Assembly: GCF_001186155.3 (NCBI RefSeq)
Contig: NZ_CP016541.2
Location: forward strand, 1 to 64,000
Source of the DNA: Planococcus versutus
Lineage (GTDB): Bacteria; Bacillota; Bacilli; Bacillales_A; Planococcaceae
Length of the DNA: 64,000 bases
Reading direction: 5' to 3'
Positions 26,403 through 35,341 of this stretch are shown piece after piece. A model generated the notes under the pieces. That model saw only the letters and a program-made list of their open reading frames with translations. It was not told the origin of the DNA and ran no database searches. Position numbers and translations under genes: made by a program. Positions within the stretch are counted from its first letter, which is position 1. Every line of letters starts with the position of its first letter.

Positions 26403-26570
26403 AACTTTCACTTTTCTCTCTTACTTCCATAATAATTAGGGCAAGTGTACTTATAAGGGCTATTACATACATAATAGTTTTACTTGTTTCTCCCCAAGTG
26501 TCTATGGCAGCAATAGAAATTACTACGATTAAAAAATATACCTTAAATACATTTTCATATTCTAAGTCCC
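26403..26570 (-). pseudogene. Remnant of a small membrane protein
   Basis: The minus strand reads VYFLIVVISIAAIDTW then IMYVIALISTLALIIMEV, ending REKSES. The only nearby ATG is out of frame, so the start is lost or shifted. It sits where a cassette gene is expected, between R9 and the degenerate site R10. Confidence 0.4.
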
Positions 26571-26613
26571 CTTAATGACAGAAATTTTTATCTAGTTGAC
26601 GATGGTGTGATTC

Positions 26614-26647
26614 TAAATTTTATTTAATTGTACTTAAGTTATATACA
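26614..26647 (-). repeat. Degenerate 34-bp site R10
   Basis: Right arm TAAGTTATATACA matches the consensus at 11 of 13; left arm TAAATTTTATTTA matches at 9 of 13; core ATTGTACT. Confidence 0.45.
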
Positions 26648-26787
26648 CATTCTAATCTTTGCATCAAAAATTTCATCGGACTTTTTTTAAAGCTTTCTTT
26701 TTTAATACCTTTAAGACTAAAATGGAACCCCTTGGTTTAATATACTTAAATCCCAAATGAATAGCTAGATAATTCTGGAAATAAAAG

Positions 26788-26879
26788 CGTTCGTAAAAAT
26801 ACACGTTTACGAACGGTTTAAAAACAGCTAAAAAGACTGGAAAAGGCGTTCATAAACGTGTCAACACACTTTACGAACG
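26788..26879. repeat. Second res site, inverted relative to the first
   Basis: A 28-bp inverted repeat (26788-26815) with CGTTCGTAAAA / TTTACGAACG ends is followed after 31 bp by a 33-bp one (26847-26879). These are the sizes and spacing of subsites I and II at 7168-7260, and the AT-rich spacers also align. No resolvase gene is attached and no subsite III is clear. Confidence 0.75.
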
Positions 26880-27489
26880 TTCTTTTGATATATACCCCAT
26901 TTACGGACTGGAAAAAATGGTATCTAGACAGGCTGCTACCTTTGATTTAAGTCATTCGTCTATCGAACTTCTCACTATTCTGTAGTTGAGTGATTTTGAA
27001 AAATTTTAGCACTATACCACGTTCCGCAACCTCATGCTAAATCAACAAATAACAAAAACCTTTTAGTGTATCTTCAATAACTTCACGAATATCAAAGTTA
27101 ATACTGCAAATGGTTCTTGCACTAATAAACAGTACGGCTGCTCAATTATTCGTTTTCTCAAGAACATTATATTTTTCAACCGGCGTCCTTCGATCTTTTT
27201 CTATTTATTCATTTACACACAATATTTTACGCTTTCGTTCGTATAATTTTATTTTATGAACAATTTGTATCTTTCGATTTATTTACTAACGGACTGAGCA
27301 AGAGGTAAGGTTCACCTATTTCTGAATAAGCTTCCCTCAGGTATAGACCAACTTATCTGGAATAGTTCACCGCCTATTTTTCCAACAAACCACCTTTCAA
27401 AATTAGTCTCTTTTCTTGCTTTTTGTTTAACAGAATCTTTGGTTCGATAGCACTTAACTGTGTAGAATTTACTAGAAATGCTTTTGGAG
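26880..27489. other. Gene-free spacer
   Basis: AT-rich with no supportable ORF or repeat. It marks the border between the mirror-symmetric region and the transfer region. Confidence 0.5.
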
Positions 27490-27843
27490 CTACTTTGTGC
27501 GCTGTACCATTCGTGCTAGGCACGGTTGATACAGCGCAGGCAATTTAGGTATGGGAAAAGTGTTCAAGTCACTATACGCACACACTACTTTCGAACCGCT
27601 GTAAATAAATTCGAGTTTTCTTGCATCAAATTTGTTTTCATTAATGATTTTTTGGAAGGTCATCTTGAATTGGTTTTCTAATGAGTAACTAACGTCGTCT
27701 CCCTTTACTGACTCTCCGAAATTTAACACATCTTCTTTCTTTAATACCAAAGCGCCCACATCATTTATGTCATGTCCCTGATGTGCTCTTGATGCCATGA
27801 TTTTAAGAGAGTGATTTCGTTCTAATGATTTTTCTAGCACCAT
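27490..27843 (-). CDS. Hypothetical protein at the end of the transfer region
   Basis: 117 residues, starting 9 bp after the ArdC-like gene, so likely its last operon partner. Hydrophilic, with KIMASRAHQGHDINDVGALV and FIYSGSKVVCAYSDL. No known domain. Confidence 0.55.
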   Translation of the reverse strand: MVLEKSLERNHSLKIMASRAHQGHDINDVGALVLKKEDVLNFGESVKGDDVSYSLENQFKMTFQKIINENKFDARKLEFIYSGSKVVCAYSDLNTFPIPKLPALYQPCLARMVQRTK

Positions 27844-27852
27844 TTTTCATCC

Positions 27853-29280
27853 TCACCTTTCGATTTCAATTTCGATGTTATTTGCTTTAGGGGGCTGCTT
27901 GTTTTCTCCGAATTCAAGACTATCTTCTTTATGACTATCTGCCCTTAACCGATTTGCGAAGTTCTTGATATATACTTCATCTTGCTTCAGCAGTTCGTCA
28001 TGATACCCATTCTCTAATACCTGATAGGTTTCTTTATTCACTAGCTGCTCTTTCTCCAATTGGTGAAGCGGATGGATGTACTCGCCTTTCTCATATTGGC
28101 TAGAGATCAGAAGAGTTTCTTTTCCTTCACTTGGAATAGCAACAAAGTAGGCAATCTGTTCTTGTTTGTATTGGTCGAAGTCTAGGTTATTCATCTCACC
28201 GAATGGACGTAGTTCCGTGCTGATGCCGTATATATACATCACAGGCTCGCTGGCATTCAATTCTTTTCCACGATTCAATGCGTGCGCCTCTATCTCTAAA
28301 TCAGAAGGAACAGACTGTTCTTTTTCTTGAAGCTGTTCCTTCTCTTTTACTTGGTCAAAATGTGAATCTATTTCGTCGATAAATTCACTGGATGTGCTGC
28401 GTACTTCGTTCAATAATTGTTCTTTGTCTTTCAACGCTGCTCCGTTTGTCCAGTTTGCTAGATAAGAGAGCGTGAAGTCTTCTGTATCGATGTCGTATCG
28501 ATTGGCGACCACATACGCGACCATCTCCGCTTGGAATTCTTTCTCGCTTGTTGATAATTCCTTAGCACGTTCTGGTGTGTGCATTTTGGCGTGCGCTAAT
28601 TCGTGAATCAGAACAGATACATTCTCAAACTCCGTGTTCCGTGGATTCAAGGCAATGATTTTTTGTGTAGGAGAAGCTGCGCCTTTTGCGGTCCCGAGTT
28701 CAAAAGGTGCTTCATCTACAATGGTGAAATCTAACCTAGTGGCGACTTTACTTAAAGCCTCCATCAGTTCTTTGTTACTTTCAAGGCTCCCGTCTCGGTG
28801 GTACTTCCCAAAGATTTCAGAGACCGATAAATTTAATTCACGGGCGTTGGTCTGCGTATATTCAAAGACGTGACCAATTTTAAAGAAGACTTTCTTGGAT
28901 GTTTCAATTTGCTTTTGGGCAATCAGTTCTCTTTCGTGCTTGTTGGCTGCTGATACGGGTACATCAATGCCATTTTTCTTATAAAACTCTACCGGCGCAG
29001 GAACGAGTATTTTAATTCCTTTCTCGCCTTTTTGAACAGCCGCTCCTTTGTCTTTCCAAAAATTAAAGGAGCCCACTGCTTGGGCTCCCATGAACTGCTT
29101 ATCGATCAATACCATATTGCGTTGCGAGTAGTTATGAAAGTTGGCCATGAAGGTCAGGTGTTCCTGCAGTGCTTTTTCAGAAACAAAATACGATTCAATC
29201 TGCTGATCCATGCCCGCTGTCAACTCTTCGATTTCCTTCATTTTCTCTTCGGGGGTTTTCTTTTTCCCTTTAAACGCCAT
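27853..29280 (-). CDS. ArdC-like antirestriction protein with zinc metallopeptidase motif
   Basis: 475 residues. The N-terminal domain (to about 150) is ArdC/DUF1738-like: NFHNYSQRNMVLIDKQF, FNFWKDKGAAVQKGEKGI and a central IKILVPAPVEF. Then comes a peptidase part with LIHELAHAKMH (HExxH, about residues 225-235) and downstream EFQAEMVAYVVANRY, which supplies the third metal-binding Glu. The acidic C-terminal 180 residues are of unknown fold. ArdC of plasmid pSa binds single-stranded DNA and protects entering DNA from restriction. Here the gene lies last in the leading part of the transfer region, a place that fits early expression in the recipient. Confidence 0.8.
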   Translation of the reverse strand: MAFKGKKKTPEEKMKEIEELTAGMDQQIESYFVSEKALQEHLTFMANFHNYSQRNMVLIDKQFMGAQAVGSFNFWKDKGAAVQKGEKGIKILVPAPVEFYKKNGIDVPVSAANKHERELIAQKQIETSKKVFFKIGHVFEYTQTNARELNLSVSEIFGKYHRDGSLESNKELMEALSKVATRLDFTIVDEAPFELGTAKGAASPTQKIIALNPRNTEFENVSVLIHELAHAKMHTPERAKELSTSEKEFQAEMVAYVVANRYDIDTEDFTLSYLANWTNGAALKDKEQLLNEVRSTSSEFIDEIDSHFDQVKEKEQLQEKEQSVPSDLEIEAHALNRGKELNASEPVMYIYGISTELRPFGEMNNLDFDQYKQEQIAYFVAIPSEGKETLLISSQYEKGEYIHPLHQLEKEQLVNKETYQVLENGYHDELLKQDEVYIKNFANRLRADSHKEDSLEFGENKQPPKANNIEIEIER

Positions 29281-29288
29281 TCAAATCC

Positions 29289-30236
29289 TCACCTTTCCAC
29301 TTCAATTACTTTCTTCGGTTCCTTTTGTTTTACGGGGGTTTTCGCTTCCACCAAATCAATGTTCCAGTCTTTGTTCTTTGGCTTATCGACTTCAAAGTTT
29401 GTTAGATAGTTAGACCAACGCTCAACGAATTGTTCACCGGCTGCATCATTATCTACCGCAAAGATGACCTGTTCCACGACCGCTCCACGCTCCTTACAGT
29501 CTTTGATCAAGTCTCGAATGCCAGTAGTCGTACTTTGGTCTTTCAAGCCGGACATGGACAGCAAACGAATGTTTTCGGGCCGTTTCAACTCGAAATAACT
29601 GAGCGCGTCAATCGGGCTTTCGAATAACGCAATCTTGTTTGGTGAACCAATATCCAACCGGAATCCGCCATCTTCTTTACTGTTGGCCATGATTTGTTTG
29701 AAGGAGCCGCGCTTGTTATCCATCTTCACAGTGCCTTGCCGATCTCCACCGACAATCTTGCCGGCAGAATCTTTCCACTTAAAAATCCCGTTCTTTAATT
29801 TGTCTTCAGCCAGCAAACCTTTTCGGACTAGAGCGGCAACAATTTTAGGATTCAGCTTCCGCTCCTCGGTTAAATACGTCGAAATGTTTTCATGTTTTGC
29901 AACTTCTTGATGCAGCGGGTATTCGAATTCCTTCGCAACATGCCGCTCCGCTTCTCTGGAGAATGTCTTTGAATGATCTTGTGTATTCACATCCCGAACT
30001 GCATCCTGGAACGTCATGTCGTAATACTCTCGAGCAAAACTAATCGCTCCATAGCCGCCTTTACTTCGGCTATTCCAGTACCAATGACCACTATCCTTAA
30101 CGACCAGCGAATCATGTTCTGGATGACGATAATAATGTCCTTGCTTCTCCATTGCTTCTCCTTTAGATTGCAAATAATCCAGTACATGAACTTCATTGGC
30201 TTTTCGAACTTCTTCTCTGTCCACTCGATCACCCAC
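29289..30236 (-). CDS. TOPRIM/DUF3991 primase-like protein
   Basis: About 315 residues from the GTG at 30236 (AAAGGAG eight bases upstream; the GTG at 30245 overlaps that site). N-terminal part VLDYLQSKGEAMEKQGHYYR and SRSKGGYGAISFAREYY, typical of DUF3991. A TOPRIM fold follows, with IALFESPIDALSYFEL (catalytic Glu) and VIFAVDNDAAGEQFVERW (DxD). Such proteins are thought to prime the transferred strand or help plasmid DNA processing. Directly upstream of the ArdC-like gene. Confidence 0.82.
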   Translation of the reverse strand: MGDRVDREEVRKANEVHVLDYLQSKGEAMEKQGHYYRHPEHDSLVVKDSGHWYWNSRSKGGYGAISFAREYYDMTFQDAVRDVNTQDHSKTFSREAERHVAKEFEYPLHQEVAKHENISTYLTEERKLNPKIVAALVRKGLLAEDKLKNGIFKWKDSAGKIVGGDRQGTVKMDNKRGSFKQIMANSKEDGGFRLDIGSPNKIALFESPIDALSYFELKRPENIRLLSMSGLKDQSTTTGIRDLIKDCKERGAVVEQVIFAVDNDAAGEQFVERWSNYLTNFEVDKPKNKDWNIDLVEAKTPVKQKEPKKVIEVER

Positions 30237-30326
30237 CCCAATCACTCCTTTTTGATTACTAGAAAAAGACCGCTCAGCGCAAAGATGCGCTCAGTAGTGG
30301 TCAACGTGGCCACTGCTGAATAGTTT

Positions 30327-30608
30327 TTATTCTTCGTCGATTTCGTCAGCCGCTCCCTGCAGTTCGGCTAACTCCATTTCCGGAAACTCTTCGCGCAATA
30401 CTGACTCTTCCGTGTTCAAAATCAATTCGTTTGTGTCTGAATCCACTGGTACTAAGAAGACATTCTCTGTCACCATATGGAGCAGCACTTCACGATCCGA
30501 TTCCTTTAGTTCGATTTCAATATCTTTACCGTTTACCGAAACCAATACATCTTCTTCTCCAACTTCCTTGATTAAACCGAGTGTGTAATTATGACTGAAT
30601 ACTGCCAT
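30327..30608 (-). CDS. Small acidic hypothetical protein
   Basis: 93 residues, beginning MAVFSHNYTLGLIKEVGEED and ending ELQGAADEIDEE. Beta-rich and very acidic. Strong ribosome site GGGAG. A hairpin (CAGTAGTGG / CCACTGCTG) separates it from the TOPRIM gene. No family recognised. Confidence 0.6.
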   Translation of the reverse strand: MAVFSHNYTLGLIKEVGEEDVLVSVNGKDIEIELKESDREVLLHMVTENVFLVPVDSDTNELILNTEESVLREEFPEMELAELQGAADEIDEE

Positions 30609-30626
30609 CCTTAACCGCTCCCTTTT

Positions 30627-31082
30627 CTATTGATTGTCTTTCCGTTGCTTCTGTTCCGTGATCCGCGACTCAACCAAATCATCCACCTGTTTTAAGAACG
30701 GAGGCGGGTTCATATCCGTGGTCATGATGTGTTCGATGTTCTGTAATTGCATCAATCCCTGGAGCAGTTCAATCAGTTTTTGCGTGTTCCGATCCGTGTT
30801 GTTGGTCCCCAAACGAATCTTGTTTACTTCTTTTGCAATGCCCGCTTCGATCATTTCTTCGACTGCAGTGGAAACGTTATGCGAGATGGTTTGCGACAGC
30901 AAGGAGCTATTTATCTTATTGGTAACCAGCTCCTTGTGTTCCTTGATGATCATTTCCAACGCCAAGGAAGCGCTATCCAGCGGCAAATTATGAGCGGCTG
31001 CGTAATCTTTAAGGTATTGATCTGTTTCCTCATCAATCCGATACCGGAACTGTTTTTTATTATGTGTGTATGGTTTAACCAT
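30627..31082 (-). CDS. Accessory DNA-binding-like protein of the relaxase operon
   Basis: 151 residues. The N-terminus FRYRIDEETDQYLKDYAAAH resembles ribbon-helix-helix or MobC-type accessory proteins (basic strand, then helices). A long helical region with LIELLQGLMQLQNIEHI follows, probably for oligomerisation. It lies between the relaxase gene and the small acidic gene with short gaps, so likely one operon. Confidence 0.55.
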   Translation of the reverse strand: MVKPYTHNKKQFRYRIDEETDQYLKDYAAAHNLPLDSASLALEMIIKEHKELVTNKINSSLLSQTISHNVSTAVEEMIEAGIAKEVNKIRLGTNNTDRNTQKLIELLQGLMQLQNIEHIMTTDMNPPPFLKQVDDLVESRITEQKQRKDNQ

Positions 31083-31126
31083 GCGACTACCCCTTTCTTA
31101 GATGTGTCCAATTTCAGACTGATGTT

Positions 31127-32269
31127 TCACGTTCTTTCGTATTCCTGTTCTTTCTGCAACTCTTCATAAGCCTTTTGGTTTTTCACTTTTTCCAAATCAT
31201 CTTTGGCATAACGGCTCACCAGATAGACCGCCTTATTTAAATCACGCTGGACAATAAGTTTGCACGGCTTCTTGTTTTTTCTAGCAATCTCTTTTTGTTT
31301 CGAATCATATTCACTCACTTCTTTTAAGATGGTATTGCCCATCCGTGTATACAAGTCCTTCATCTTTGTATCCCGATAGTTCTCCGACTTCTCGGAGTTC
31401 CCGTACATCCGTTTATGAATCTCAACTTCCCTCTCCAGTTGCTGCCGGAAGTCTTTGAACTCTTCCTTGAAATGTTTTTCAATGTACATCGTTGTCAGCT
31501 TATCAATCTCCGGCCGGACATCTTCAATAGCCTTCATGTTGTAACGCCACATCCGTTTATCCTCCGGCAGCTGCTTATGGATCTCCTTAAACTGCCGAAC
31601 CAAATCGGGATTCATAATTTGATTCTTTAATCTATTGAACGGGTCATCGCGCTTGGAATTAATGACTCGCTCCCGGATAAAAACATTGAGCTTTTCGTTG
31701 TGTTTGGAGCGGTCTTTAATTTTGTTAGCCACTTTTGATTTCATGGAATCGATGGAAGCTTGCTTTCGTTTGCCCCGCTCCTTAAAGTCTTTCGTCTGCA
31801 CGATAGCCACATGGACATGAATGTTGTCTGTGTTGTAATGGATAGCCCCTGTCCAGATGGCCGAATCAATCATGCCTTCCTTCTTTAGCATATCTTGAAC
31901 AGCGGAACGGGTTGCTTCTTGAATTTGTTTGTTGTCGATATTTTTGCCTTCTAAGACGCCGCTTTCTTTCAGCCAATCGTTATCAAAAGAGATGACGTCC
32001 TGCCATAAGACACTGCCGCTCTCCTGTGCCTTTTTAAATTCTTCTTTGAAGAAATCCTTATCCGCATCGTTAAGACTGTCCCTGCTTAACGTGAAGAGCC
32101 CAGTCGACTTCTCTTCGTTGCTCATGTAGTCCTGGTACTTCTCAAAAGCATTTGCCTTGTCATGCGTTTCTGCCCGGTCCATGTAGTTCAGGTAGTCATT
32201 GAACGACGTTCCTCCCTCACTGCCGGCGATAAATTTCGACTTGATGACAACCGCTGGTCTACTCGTCAA
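31127..32269 (-). CDS. MOBL/MobP2-family relaxase
   Basis: 380 residues. The start MTSRPAVVIKSKFIAGSEGG and YLNYMDRAET are typical of MobP2 (MOBL) relaxases. The metal-binding HUH motif is HYNTDNIHVHVAIVQ. Likely catalytic Tyr candidates lie in the N-terminal YLNYMDR stretch. The C-terminal half is basic and helical (KSKVANKIKDRSKHNEKLNV). The enzyme would nick oriT, stay bound to the 5' end and be taken to the coupling protein. Its start overlaps the upstream small gene by 11 bp. The family includes the relaxase of Bacillus plasmid pLS20, in agreement with the VirB6-like gene here. Confidence 0.88.
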   Translation of the reverse strand: MTSRPAVVIKSKFIAGSEGGTSFNDYLNYMDRAETHDKANAFEKYQDYMSNEEKSTGLFTLSRDSLNDADKDFFKEEFKKAQESGSVLWQDVISFDNDWLKESGVLEGKNIDNKQIQEATRSAVQDMLKKEGMIDSAIWTGAIHYNTDNIHVHVAIVQTKDFKERGKRKQASIDSMKSKVANKIKDRSKHNEKLNVFIRERVINSKRDDPFNRLKNQIMNPDLVRQFKEIHKQLPEDKRMWRYNMKAIEDVRPEIDKLTTMYIEKHFKEEFKDFRQQLEREVEIHKRMYGNSEKSENYRDTKMKDLYTRMGNTILKEVSEYDSKQKEIARKNKKPCKLIVQRDLNKAVYLVSRYAKDDLEKVKNQKAYEELQKEQEYERT

Positions 32270-32513
32270 CGGCCATCAACTTCTTCAGCAAATCGACCAG
32301 TTCATAGACGCTGTCGGAAGTCTTTTCCATGAACAGCGTATTAACCTGCAATTGTTTTTCAAAACTGTTGTCGGCTTGTGAAACCATTTCGAGCAGCGTT
32401 GTCTTTTCAATCAATTCTTTAAGATAAGATTGCCGAGAAAGGTTCTTTTTCTTTGCCCATTCATCAATTTTCTTCATAGCGTGCGGATCTACATCGCGAA
32501 TTAATATGTCCAT
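32259..32513 (-). CDS. Relaxosome accessory protein (ribbon-helix-helix-like)
   Basis: 84 residues: MDILIRDVDPHAMKKIDEWA followed by KKKNLSRQSYLKELIEKT, the strand-helix-helix pattern of RHH proteins. First gene of the relaxase operon, directly next to the candidate oriT, as for auxiliary genes in pLS20-like plasmids. Confidence 0.75.
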   Translation of the reverse strand: MDILIRDVDPHAMKKIDEWAKKKNLSRQSYLKELIEKTTLLEMVSQADNSFEKQLQVNTLFMEKTSDSVYELVDLLKKLMAVDE

Positions 32514-32589
32514 GAGAGTGCCTCCTGTGTTGTGTTATCTGTGCTGCTTGTTTAACCCCAAACCTAGAAATGGAAAGAGAAGAGCATAA

Positions 32590-32717
32590 GGGAAATCTGC
32601 TATCACTTTCAGTGTTAGACCAGGCGGAGCCTGGGATTAAGGTGATATCACGAAAACAAGTCAAATGCCTCCACGTGGAGGCACGTAAAACCACCTATTT
32701 GCCTCCACGTGGAGGCA
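32590..32717. other. Candidate oriT with nested inverted repeats
   Basis: Between the end of the secretion operon and the relaxase operon. TATCACTTT pairs with AAGGTGATA around an inner CCAGGC / GCCTGG stem (about 32603-32648). Two identical perfect 18-bp palindromes, TGCCTCCACGTGGAGGCA, lie at 32666-32683 and 32700-32717. The first structure fits an oriT hairpin; the palindromes may be protein sites or terminators. The nick site cannot be read from sequence alone. Confidence 0.5.
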
Positions 32718-32731
32718 TGTAAAAGTCATGG

Positions 32732-33577
32732 TTAAATGTTCAAATCGTATTGTTTTTGTTTCAGCCGCTCCACTTTTGAACGAATATTTTTGATGTCGCC
32801 GGCCATAGTTTCTTTCTCTTTTTCGTAGCCTTCAATGCTCTTCTCCAATTGGAAAACCTCATTGTTTGTTTCGACTTGCTCATCTACTGTTTGATAAAGA
32901 AGGTTCACTTGGAGCTGCTCAATCTCTTTCTGAATCTCAACAACCACATCGTCAACCATGCCGCTCTTGTCTTCCAATTCCTCGATGTCCCGCTCTGAAT
33001 CTGCAATCAATTCGCCGGTAATTTCCAGTGCGTATTCCGTAAAGTTACGGTCAGGTATCGTTTCTTCACTGACCACGCGCTGATCCGTATAAATGGTGGA
33101 AATCACTTTGTCTTCCGCTTCTTCAGTTTGCCCTTCGGTGAATAAATCATCGTAACTCTTTTCGCCTTTGGTGAAGCGGAGAGCCATCTGATTGAAATCT
33201 TTTGGAACATTTTTAACGTGGATAATGTAGATATCACTTTCGGCATAAACGATTTCCGTCGGCAACTCTGCAGATAATCTCTCTCGACTGACCGCAGTAA
33301 AATCCAACTTCGTCATGTAGTCTTCAATACCATTGGTGATCAGTGTGACCTCCATCATGTTCTGTTCTTGATCGTATGCCCATTCCTTAATAGTGAAATT
33401 CCCATTTGCTTTTAAATCAAATTCTTCGTTCAATGCCGTTTGATTGAGCGGAATGTCTCCTGCCATAAAGAGCTTCGAGGTTCCGAAAAACCCGAAGCCA
33501 ATAATGAAAAGAAAAGCCAGTGTGATGTACAGCGTTGATATGTTGAGCTTCAGGTTTTTCTTTTTCTTTTTCGCCAT
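32732..33577 (-). CDS. Membrane-anchored coiled-coil protein of the transfer operon
   Basis: 281 residues. A short Lys-rich start (MAKKKKKNLKLNIS) and one helix (LYITLAFLFIIGFGFFGTS) anchor an outside beta domain. The C-terminal 100 residues form a predicted coiled coil (VVVEIQKEIEQLQVNLLY, LKQKQYDLNI). Last gene of the secretion operon, abutting the VirB8-like gene. No named homologue is recognised. Confidence 0.65.
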   Translation of the reverse strand: MAKKKKKNLKLNISTLYITLAFLFIIGFGFFGTSKLFMAGDIPLNQTALNEEFDLKANGNFTIKEWAYDQEQNMMEVTLITNGIEDYMTKLDFTAVSRERLSAELPTEIVYAESDIYIIHVKNVPKDFNQMALRFTKGEKSYDDLFTEGQTEEAEDKVISTIYTDQRVVSEETIPDRNFTEYALEITGELIADSERDIEELEDKSGMVDDVVVEIQKEIEQLQVNLLYQTVDEQVETNNEVFQLEKSIEGYEKEKETMAGDIKNIRSKVERLKQKQYDLNI

Positions 33578-34207
33578 CTAAATCCCTCCGTATTCATTTT
33601 CAAGTGGTTCAATTCGATCTACCTTTAATTGATTTCCTTCTACTATGAAAAAGAGTTTTGCATACAATTCATGGTCTTCTTCATAACTCGACGATGCTAT
33701 TTTTTCGTTATACGTGTAATGAACGATTGCCTCATCTTCACTTTCGAAGTCAGTAAATACGTTGATTTTTTTGATATCGATTACTATGTCTTGAAGGTTT
33801 TCGTCTTCCCCATCTGATGGATATAACGTTTCATAGAGAGTTTCAGTCATGTAGTTTTTTGCCATTTTTTTTCGAGTGGTATAGGTTTCTGAATCACTTT
33901 CAAAGGCGTATTCAATAAAGCGTTTGGATGCGTTTACGATTTCGGCAGCATCTTGATCGCCTTCAATATTCATTGGAACTTCTTCTGATTCTGTTTCATC
34001 ATCCGATTCTTCCTGCTGCTTTAGTTGGTCTTTTAAAGAGTTAATTTGTTCTTCTTTTTCTAGTAACTCACTAGTCATTGTTTGGCTACTTGGTTCTTCT
34101 TGGTTACTCGTAGCCTCTTCTTTTGTGAAGGTATAAACATTAGCTGCTAATGAGATTAGTAGAATAAAAGAGACGAGAAAAAGAATGTGTTTCACCGAAA
34201 AATTCAT
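33578..34207 (-). CDS. VirB8-like conjugation protein
   Basis: 209 residues. One N-terminal membrane helix (ILFLVSFILLISLAANVYTF), an acidic coiled linker, then a domain of about 120 residues (AAEIVNASKRFIEYAFESDS ... VHYTYNEKIASSSYEED ... KLFFIVEGNQLKVDRIEPL) with the pattern of the NTF2-like fold of VirB8/TcpC/TraM proteins. In type IV secretion this part ties the channel to the membrane. Spacing to both neighbours is a few bases. Confidence 0.65.
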   Translation of the reverse strand: MNFSVKHILFLVSFILLISLAANVYTFTKEEATSNQEEPSSQTMTSELLEKEEQINSLKDQLKQQEESDDETESEEVPMNIEGDQDAAEIVNASKRFIEYAFESDSETYTTRKKMAKNYMTETLYETLYPSDGEDENLQDIVIDIKKINVFTDFESEDEAIVHYTYNEKIASSSYEEDHELYAKLFFIVEGNQLKVDRIEPLENEYGGI

Positions 34208-34218
34208 ACGCGCGCCTC

Positions 34219-35340
34219 CTAAAATAGATAACTAGTGGGATCTAAATAACCGCCCCATTGTTGTGTTTTGATTTCAAAGTGCAAGTGAGGACCCGTGGAA
34301 CGTCCGCTGTTCCCGCACATCCCAATAGGTTGTCCGCTCTTTACAGTGGCTCCATTACTAATTTGTATTTTGGATAGGTGAGCATAGGTTGTGAATACGG
34401 TAGCTTCATGTTGAATGGTAATAAAATTCCCATAGCCAGGCGCTCCGCTCGAGGTGCCGGCATAAACAATTGTTCCATCGAAAGCGGCATTGATGGAGAT
34501 ACTAGCATCACATTTCAAATCAAGTCCGTCGTGGTGATCGAGTCCACCGCCAATATTCCGGTAGCCATATCTAGAGTTAATGGCCAAGTCTCTATCCACA
34601 GGAGATGAGAGTCCTTCTGTCAGTTTCATAGAGTTTCCTCCGACAGCGGACGGGAGGTACTTCAACACTGCATCGACATATTCAATATCTCCGTAACAGG
34701 CATGATGCTCGATAGCGGAAGGACGATGGCATTTATAAATGCCTGTATGTGCTAGCTTTTTATACTGCAATTGTGAAAAAGAAATGGCGAGTTCCTTTGT
34801 GTAAGAACCGCCATTCGCTAACACGTAATCAATAAACCCACTCCCAAAATTGTAGCTTTGCAACGTCAGTTTGATGTCCTTTCCTGCGCGTTCAAATACT
34901 GAAACAAAATGCTTCACCCCGTATTGAATACTTTCGTCCGGATTTGTAATGCAGCCAATAGAACCGCATTTCGATTCGCTGGCTTGCATGGGATCGTTTC
35001 CTTTCCCACCGGATTCCTGCATCATCAGTGCCAATAGCAATTCGGTCTGTCCTTCCATATCGTACTTGGCAAGCTCGTTTGAAATGGCGTCACGGTATTG
35101 GGTGACCTCTGGCGAAACGGATGCTGGACCGGTGCCGACACCGATGCCATTTCCCGAAGAACCATCATCTGGACTGGAGAACATTGAGAAGATCCCTGCT
35201 GTAAAAATCAAGATGATTACGATGGCCAGAGCAGAACCGGCAACGATTAGCTTAGTTTCCATGCCAATTGGGTTGTACTTGAGCAAAGCGAGTTTGAGAG
35301 CGGTCTTAGCAAGTTGTGCCTTCGAACGCGGTTGCGCCAT
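34219..35340 (-). CDS. Lytic transglycosylase plus M23 peptidase (VirB1-like wall hydrolase)
   Basis: 373 residues from the ATG at 35340, one base after the VirB4 stop, with GGAGG inside the VirB4 end, so translation is coupled. One membrane helix (LIVAGSALAIVIILIFTAGI). A lysozyme-like domain has LALMMQESGGKGNDPMQAS (catalytic Glu in QES) and LTLQSYNFGSGFIDYVLANG. An M23 domain has LDHHDGLDLKCDASI, TTYAHLSKIQISNGA and GPHLHFEIK, with the zinc ligands His, Asp and His. It opens the cell wall for the transfer channel. Two activities in one chain is usual for Gram-positive systems. Confidence 0.9.
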   Translation of the reverse strand: MAQPRSKAQLAKTALKLALLKYNPIGMETKLIVAGSALAIVIILIFTAGIFSMFSSPDDGSSGNGIGVGTGPASVSPEVTQYRDAISNELAKYDMEGQTELLLALMMQESGGKGNDPMQASESKCGSIGCITNPDESIQYGVKHFVSVFERAGKDIKLTLQSYNFGSGFIDYVLANGGSYTKELAISFSQLQYKKLAHTGIYKCHRPSAIEHHACYGDIEYVDAVLKYLPSAVGGNSMKLTEGLSSPVDRDLAINSRYGYRNIGGGLDHHDGLDLKCDASISINAAFDGTIVYAGTSSGAPGYGNFITIQHEATVFTTYAHLSKIQISNGATVKSGQPIGMCGNSGRSTGPHLHFEIKTQQWGGYLDPTSYLF

Positions 35341-35341
35341 G

